From positions 1-9,209 of the forward strand of contig RFSP01000059.1 in assembly GCA_009923895.1 (NCBI GenBank): DNA of 9,209 bases, in the 5' to 3' direction. This DNA comes from Betaproteobacteria bacterium. GTDB lineage: Bacteria > Pseudomonadota > Gammaproteobacteria > Burkholderiales > Burkholderiaceae_C. Shown piece by piece: positions 6,614-9,209 of the stretch. Every line of letters begins with the position of its first letter. Position 1 is the first letter of the stretch. The notes under the pieces were generated by a model, which did not search any database, had not been told where the DNA came from, and saw only the letters and a list, made by a program, of their open reading frames with translations. The translations under genes and the position numbers were made by a program.

Positions 6614-6658
6614 GCCTTCCCCAACTGGAAGGCTGACCCTCAAACGGACCACGTGGTC
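6614..6658. promoter_or_regulatory. icd/small-gene divergent region with a hairpin and a 12-bp palindrome
   Basis: The 153-base gap between the minus-strand small gene and icd must hold both promoters. It contains a 7-bp stem hairpin GCCTTCC (6614-6620) / GGAAGGC (6627-6633) with a 6-base loop, and a perfect 12-bp palindrome GACCACGTGGTC (6647-6658) about 75 bases before the icd start. The palindrome could be an operator, but I cannot name a regulator. No confident -35/-10 pair was found. Confidence 0.35.
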
Positions 6659-6733
6659 AGTTGGTTGACAGACTCCGTGGATAGAATTTTGCGGTTTTCG
6701 ACCGACAACCCTTTCCAGTCAAAGACAACATCC

Positions 6734-7987
6734 ATGTATCAGCACGTTCAGGTACCCGCCGGCGGGAAGAAAATCACCGTCAACGCCGACTATTCTCTCA
6801 ATGTTCCCGACAATCCCATCATCCCTTACATCGAGGGAGATGGCACCGGTTTTGACATCACCCCCGTCATGATCAAGGTGGTGGATGCTGCCGTGGCCAA
6901 GGCCTATGGCGGCGCCAAAAAGATCCACTGGATGGAGATCTATGCCGGCGAGAAGTCCACGCGGGTCTACGGCCCAGATGTCTGGCTCCCCGAGGAAACC
7001 CTAAGTATCCTGCGCGAATACGTGGTGTCCATCAAAGGCCCTCTGACCACGCCTGTGGGCGGTGGCATTCGGTCCCTCAACGTCGCTCTGCGCCAAGAAC
7101 TCGATCTTTACGTCTGTTTGCGGCCCATCCAGTACTTCAAAGGGGTGCCCAGCCCCCTCAAGGAGCCCGAAAAGACCCACATGGTCATCTTCCGGGAGAA
7201 TTCCGAGGACATCTATGCGGGCATCGAGTACGAGGCCGAGTCCGACAAGGCCAAGAAGGTCATCAAGTTCCTCATTGAAGAAATGGGGGTCAAGAAGATC
7301 CGCTTCCCCAACACCTCGGGCATTGGCATCAAACCGGTGTCACGCGAAGGCACGGAGCGTCTGGTGCGCAAGGCCATTCAATACGCCATCGACAATGACA
7401 AGCCCTCTGTGACTTTGGTGCACAAGGGCAACATCATGAAGTTCACCGAAGGGGGCTTTCGTGATTGGGGCTATGGCTTGGCGCAAAGGGAATTTGGCGC
7501 ACAGCTGATCGACGGCGGCCCCTGGTGCAAGTTCAAGAACCCCAAGACGGGCAAAGAAATCACCATCAAAGACTCCATCGCTGACGCGTTCTTGCAGCAG
7601 ATTTTGTTGAGACCCGCCGAGTACTCGGTCATTGCCACCCTCAACCTCAACGGCGACTACGTGTCGGATGCCTTGGCCGCCCAAGTGGGTGGAATTGGCA
7701 TTGCCCCCGGAGCCAACCTCAGCGATTCCGTGGCCATGTTTGAAGCCACCCACGGCACGGCGCCCAAGTACGCGGGCAAGGACTACGTGAATCCTGGTTC
7801 CGAAATCCTGTCTGCCGAGATGATGCTGCGCCACATGGGGTGGACGGCGGCCGCCGATCTCATCATCTCTTCCATGGAGAAATCCATTCTGAGCAAGAAG
7901 GTCACCTACGACTTTGCTCGGCTCATGGAGGGAGCGACGCAGGTGTCTTGCTCAGGGTTTGGGCAGGTCATGATCGATCACATGTGA
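6734..7987 (+). CDS. icd: NADP-dependent isocitrate dehydrogenase
   Basis: TCA-cycle enzyme, cytosolic homodimer, converting isocitrate and NADP+ to 2-oxoglutarate, CO2 and NADPH. It has 417 residues, the usual length of the E. coli-type enzyme, and every key residue falls one position later than in E. coli: substrate site Ser114, Asn116, Arg120 (RSLNVALR), Arg130, Arg154; Tyr161 and Lys231 (VHKGN); metal aspartates Asp284, Asp308 and Asp312. NADP specificity is shown by Lys345-Tyr346 after ATHGTAP, Val352, Tyr392 and Arg396. Ser114 is the residue phosphorylated by AceK kinase/phosphatase in E. coli, so similar control is possible if the genome has aceK. ATG 6734 was chosen from the family N-terminus (MYQHVQVP); the frame is open further upstream but that part does not look like protein. 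The ribosome site is weak. A clear terminator follows 22 bases after the stop. Confidence 0.97.
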   Translation: MYQHVQVPAGGKKITVNADYSLNVPDNPIIPYIEGDGTGFDITPVMIKVVDAAVAKAYGGAKKIHWMEIYAGEKSTRVYGPDVWLPEETLSILREYVVSIKGPLTTPVGGGIRSLNVALRQELDLYVCLRPIQYFKGVPSPLKEPEKTHMVIFRENSEDIYAGIEYEAESDKAKKVIKFLIEEMGVKKIRFPNTSGIGIKPVSREGTERLVRKAIQYAIDNDKPSVTLVHKGNIMKFTEGGFRDWGYGLAQREFGAQLIDGGPWCKFKNPKTGKEITIKDSIADAFLQQILLRPAEYSVIATLNLNGDYVSDALAAQVGGIGIAPGANLSDSVAMFEATHGTAPKYAGKDYVNPGSEILSAEMMLRHMGWTAAADLIISSMEKSILSKKVTYDFARLMEGATQVSCSGFGQVMIDHM

Positions 7988-8009
7988 CCTCACCCCCTGT
8001 GATCACGCC

Positions 8010-8036
8010 AAGGGCCCTTCGGGGCCCTTATTTTTT
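8010..8036 (+). terminator. Rho-independent terminator of icd
   Basis: AAGGGCCC (8010-8017), loop TTCG (8018-8021), GGGCCCTT (8022-8029), then ATTTTTT. An 8-bp GC-rich stem with a stable UUCG loop and a T-run, 22 bases after the icd stop. Its right arm overlaps the stop codon (8028-8030) of the convergent ATPase gene, so the two genes share this short space. Confidence 0.93.
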
Positions 8037-8444
8037 GAATCGCAGCGTCAGGTGGTTGTGATCCTCGCGCCGCTCATAGTGCGTGCCACAGGCGAGGGAT
8101 CGAATGAAGTGCAAGCCCCACCCCCCGGGTTGGAGTTGGTCCAGGTCCAGATCCAGACTGGGAGGTGGCCGGGTCAAGGGATTGAAGGCCTGGCCACTGT
8201 CGCTCAAGGTGAGCTCGAGCTCGTCATCGACGTCTTGCAATTGCAAGATGGCTTGCAGCCCTGCCTGCGGCGCCAGGGCATGCGCGAGCAGGTTTTCCAT
8301 CCACTCTTCCACCACCAGTTGAAGCTGGTGGACCTGCAACTCACTCCAGTGGTGGGCCTGACCGACCGCTTCAAGTTGCTGCATCCATTGGGCTTCCAGA
8401 TCTGGACTGACCCGACCCTTCAGGTGCAGCAGCGCGTGGGTCAT
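8028..8444 (-). CDS. RsbW-like anti-sigma factor/serine kinase-type ATP-binding protein
   Basis: A 138-residue single-domain GHKL (HATPase_c_2) protein like RsbW/SpoIIAB-type kinases, which bind or phosphorylate STAS-domain antagonists in partner-switching systems. Motifs in order: N box EEWMENLLAHA (residues 46-56, Asn51 for Mg-ATP), G1 box DSGQAFNPL (82-90), G2 box GGWGLHFIRSL (107-117), and a final HNHLTLRFKK strand typical of the family end. Start ATG (codon 8442-8444) is supported by length and a normal first strand; no strong ribosome site is visible, and it begins 7 bases after the stop of the upstream STAS gene, so coupled translation is likely. Such STAS/ATPase pairs in betaproteobacteria often sit beside PP2C-type phosphatases; none is seen here. 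The target (sigma factor or other) is unknown. Confidence 0.88.
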   Translation of the reverse strand: MTHALLHLKGRVSPDLEAQWMQQLEAVGQAHHWSELQVHQLQLVVEEWMENLLAHALAPQAGLQAILQLQDVDDELELTLSDSGQAFNPLTRPPPSLDLDLDQLQPGGWGLHFIRSLACGTHYERREDHNHLTLRFKK

Positions 8445-8451
8445 GGGGTGC

Positions 8452-8616
8452 TCAAGAGGCCGTAGAGAAACTGGCCAGCGCACTGTCCCGGTCTGAAAAG
8501 ACCTTGAGCAATCGATCAAATCCGCTCATCTGAAGCACTTGCGTCACGCTCTCTTGCGGGCCCACCAGCACGGCCTGCCCCCCCGATGCCCGACACCCCT
8601 TGGCGGCGACCAACAA
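8452..8616 (-). pseudogene. STAS-domain protein (anti-sigma factor antagonist), 3' fragment cut by a sequence junction
   Basis: On the minus strand, the last 54 codons of a STAS protein are readable: LLVAAKGCRASGGQAVLVGP (from about 8616) through a VLQMSGFDRLLKVF stretch to the TGA at 8452-8454. This matches the C-terminal half of SpoIIAA/RsbV-type antagonists. The N-terminal half, including the phosphorylated serine of the usual DSSG-like motif, is missing: beyond about 8616-8625 the frame stays open but reads the reverse of a flagellin gene and has no STAS character. The fragment is directly upstream of the RsbW-like gene, its expected partner, so the intact gene very probably exists in the source genome. 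Marked as pseudogene only because it is broken in this window; an assembly chimera is at least as likely as a real disruption. The upstream edge is uncertain by about 15 bases. Confidence 0.75.
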
Positions 8617-8625
8617 GAACCTGGA
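8600..8625. other. junction between STAS gene and flagellin gene (probable chimera)
   Basis: Left of here the minus strand reads a STAS protein; right of here the plus strand reads flagellin. The bases at 8600-8617 fit both: as LVAAK on the minus strand and as LAATNK on the plus strand, so the exact break cannot be placed within about 18-25 bases. Neither gene has its own N-terminus across the point. No insertion sequence, terminal repeat or tRNA is present to explain a natural insertion. Confidence 0.75.
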
Positions 8626-9209
8626 ACAGACCCAGTTGCGGGTCACCACGGGTCTGCGGGTCAGCGGTCCGAAGGATGATGCTGCGACGTTCGCCATCGC
8701 CCAGAACATGCGCGGCGACATCGCCGGCATGGCTGCGGTGAAGACGAATCTGGCGCTCGGCCAATCGATCGTAAACGTGGCGATCGATGCCGGTCGCGCG
8801 ATCGCCGACCTCCTGACCGAGATGAAGGCGAAGGCGGTGCAGGCCAGCCAGGAAGGCCTCGACACCGACTCCTACGTCGCGCTGAACGAAGAGTTCACGA
8901 GCCTGCGCGCACAGATCGAGACGATCGTCGCGACCGCGGAATTCAACGGCAAGAACCTGATTGCGTCCGCCTCCACCGACCTCAAGGTGCTCAGCACCGT
9001 GGACGGCAGCACCATCCAGGTGACCAAGCAGTCGATCGATGCGACTACGCTTGCCATTCACAGCGCGTCGCTGTCGAACGCGACGGTCGCTGCTTCTGCA
9101 CTTACCGCGATCAACTCGGCCATCGTTCGCGTGTCGAACGCCCTCGCCTCCCTCGGCTCGGGCGCCAAGCGCGTGGACATCCAGGCAGAGTTCACCCAGA
9201 AGCTGATGG
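8606..9209 (+). CDS. flagellin, alphaproteobacterial type, internal fragment (both ends missing)
   Basis: About 201 codons of a flagellin in one uninterrupted frame, cut at the left by the junction and at the right by the window edge. It starts inside the conserved N-terminal D0/D1 coiled-coil region: NKNLEQTQLRVTTGLRVSG, then KDDAATFAIAQNMRGDIAG, DLLTEMKAKAVQAS, LNEEFTSLRAQIE and AEFNGKNLI. A short variable middle and the start of the C-terminal helix (ALASLGSGAKRVDIQAEFTQKLM) follow. The short central domain and the wording resemble Caulobacterales-type flagellins. The first about 25-30 residues (start codon and secretion part) are absent and no ribosome site lies before it, so it could not be expressed as such from this arrangement. 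Its base use (AAG, ATC, GCG, GTC rich; TTG essentially absent) differs from the genes left of the junction. Confidence 0.88.

Noticed and set aside
6661..6690. TTGACA (6665-6670) and TAGAAT (6682-6687) as an icd promoter
   Set aside because: The two hexamers are only 11 bases apart, too close for a sigma-70 pair, and no good partner at 16-18 bases was found for either.
6581..6733. Extension of icd upstream to an ATG at 6581
   Set aside because: The added 51 codons have no similarity to the icd N-terminus, and ATG 6734 gives the standard start and length.
8503..8518. TTGAGCAATCGATCAA as an FNR box
   Set aside because: Spacing between the half-sites is two bases too long for TTGAT-N4-ATCAA, and the site lies inside the STAS coding fragment.
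8626..9061. Minus-strand open frames opposite the flagellin, including the upstream part of the frame that ends in the STAS fragment
   Set aside because: The plus strand reads a continuous conserved flagellin; these frames have no STAS or other family features and are shadows.
1..9209. CRISPR array, tRNA, rRNA, insertion sequence, or defence system
   Set aside because: No regularly spaced repeats, cloverleaf sequences, transposase motifs or defence domains were seen by eye on either strand.

Overview
The bulk of this window (about 800-8600) looks like chromosomal DNA of a betaproteobacterium, most likely a Burkholderiales/Comamonadaceae-type organism. The evidence is the gene order ccoNOQP-ccoG-short fixH-small membrane gene next to an Fnr-type regulator and an HCxxMCG membrane protein, the form of the proteins (for example the short FixH-like protein and the MYQHV... 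isocitrate dehydrogenase start), and moderately high GC with frequent TTG leucine codons. I infer the family from memory of protein sequences, not from a search.

Region 1 (1-4774, + strand) is a high-affinity cbb3-type cytochrome c oxidase cluster. It holds the 3' two thirds of ccoN (catalytic heme b/b3-CuB subunit), then ccoO (mono-heme c), ccoQ (small membrane subunit), ccoP (di-heme c), ccoG (polyferredoxin of the copper-handling/assembly set), a short FixH/CcoH-like membrane protein and an unnamed two-helix membrane protein. A degenerate palindromic repeat of a type scattered in many proteobacterial genomes sits between ccoP and ccoG.

Region 2 (4799-6331) has a divergent pair: a minus-strand Fnr-type 4Fe-4S oxygen-sensing regulator with all four cluster cysteines, and a plus-strand membrane protein of the UreH-like/DsbD_2 group with an HCxxMCG motif, often encoded beside cbb3 genes. 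Together regions 1 and 2 form a microaerobic respiration module: the oxidase, its assembly factors, and the likely oxygen-responsive regulator.

Region 3 (6356-8036) has a strong bidirectional terminator, a small secreted Lys/Glu/Ala-rich protein on the minus strand, and icd (NADP-dependent isocitrate dehydrogenase) on the plus strand with its own terminator.

Region 4 (8028-9209) has a minus-strand anti-sigma-type ATPase (RsbW-like), preceded by the 3' part of a STAS-domain gene. At about 8600-8625 the STAS gene stops abruptly, and the rest of the window is the inside of an alphaproteobacterial-looking flagellin gene on the opposite strand. This reads as a chimeric join (assembly artefact or rearrangement). 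The ccoN part at the left end also shows a shift in leucine codon use near 725-800, so both ends of the window may come from DNA different from the middle.

I see no CRISPR array, tRNA, rRNA, insertion sequence or clearly new system. The most notable points are the STAS/flagellin junction, the possible ccoN mosaic, the palindromic repeat inside the cco cluster, and two small poorly characterised proteins.
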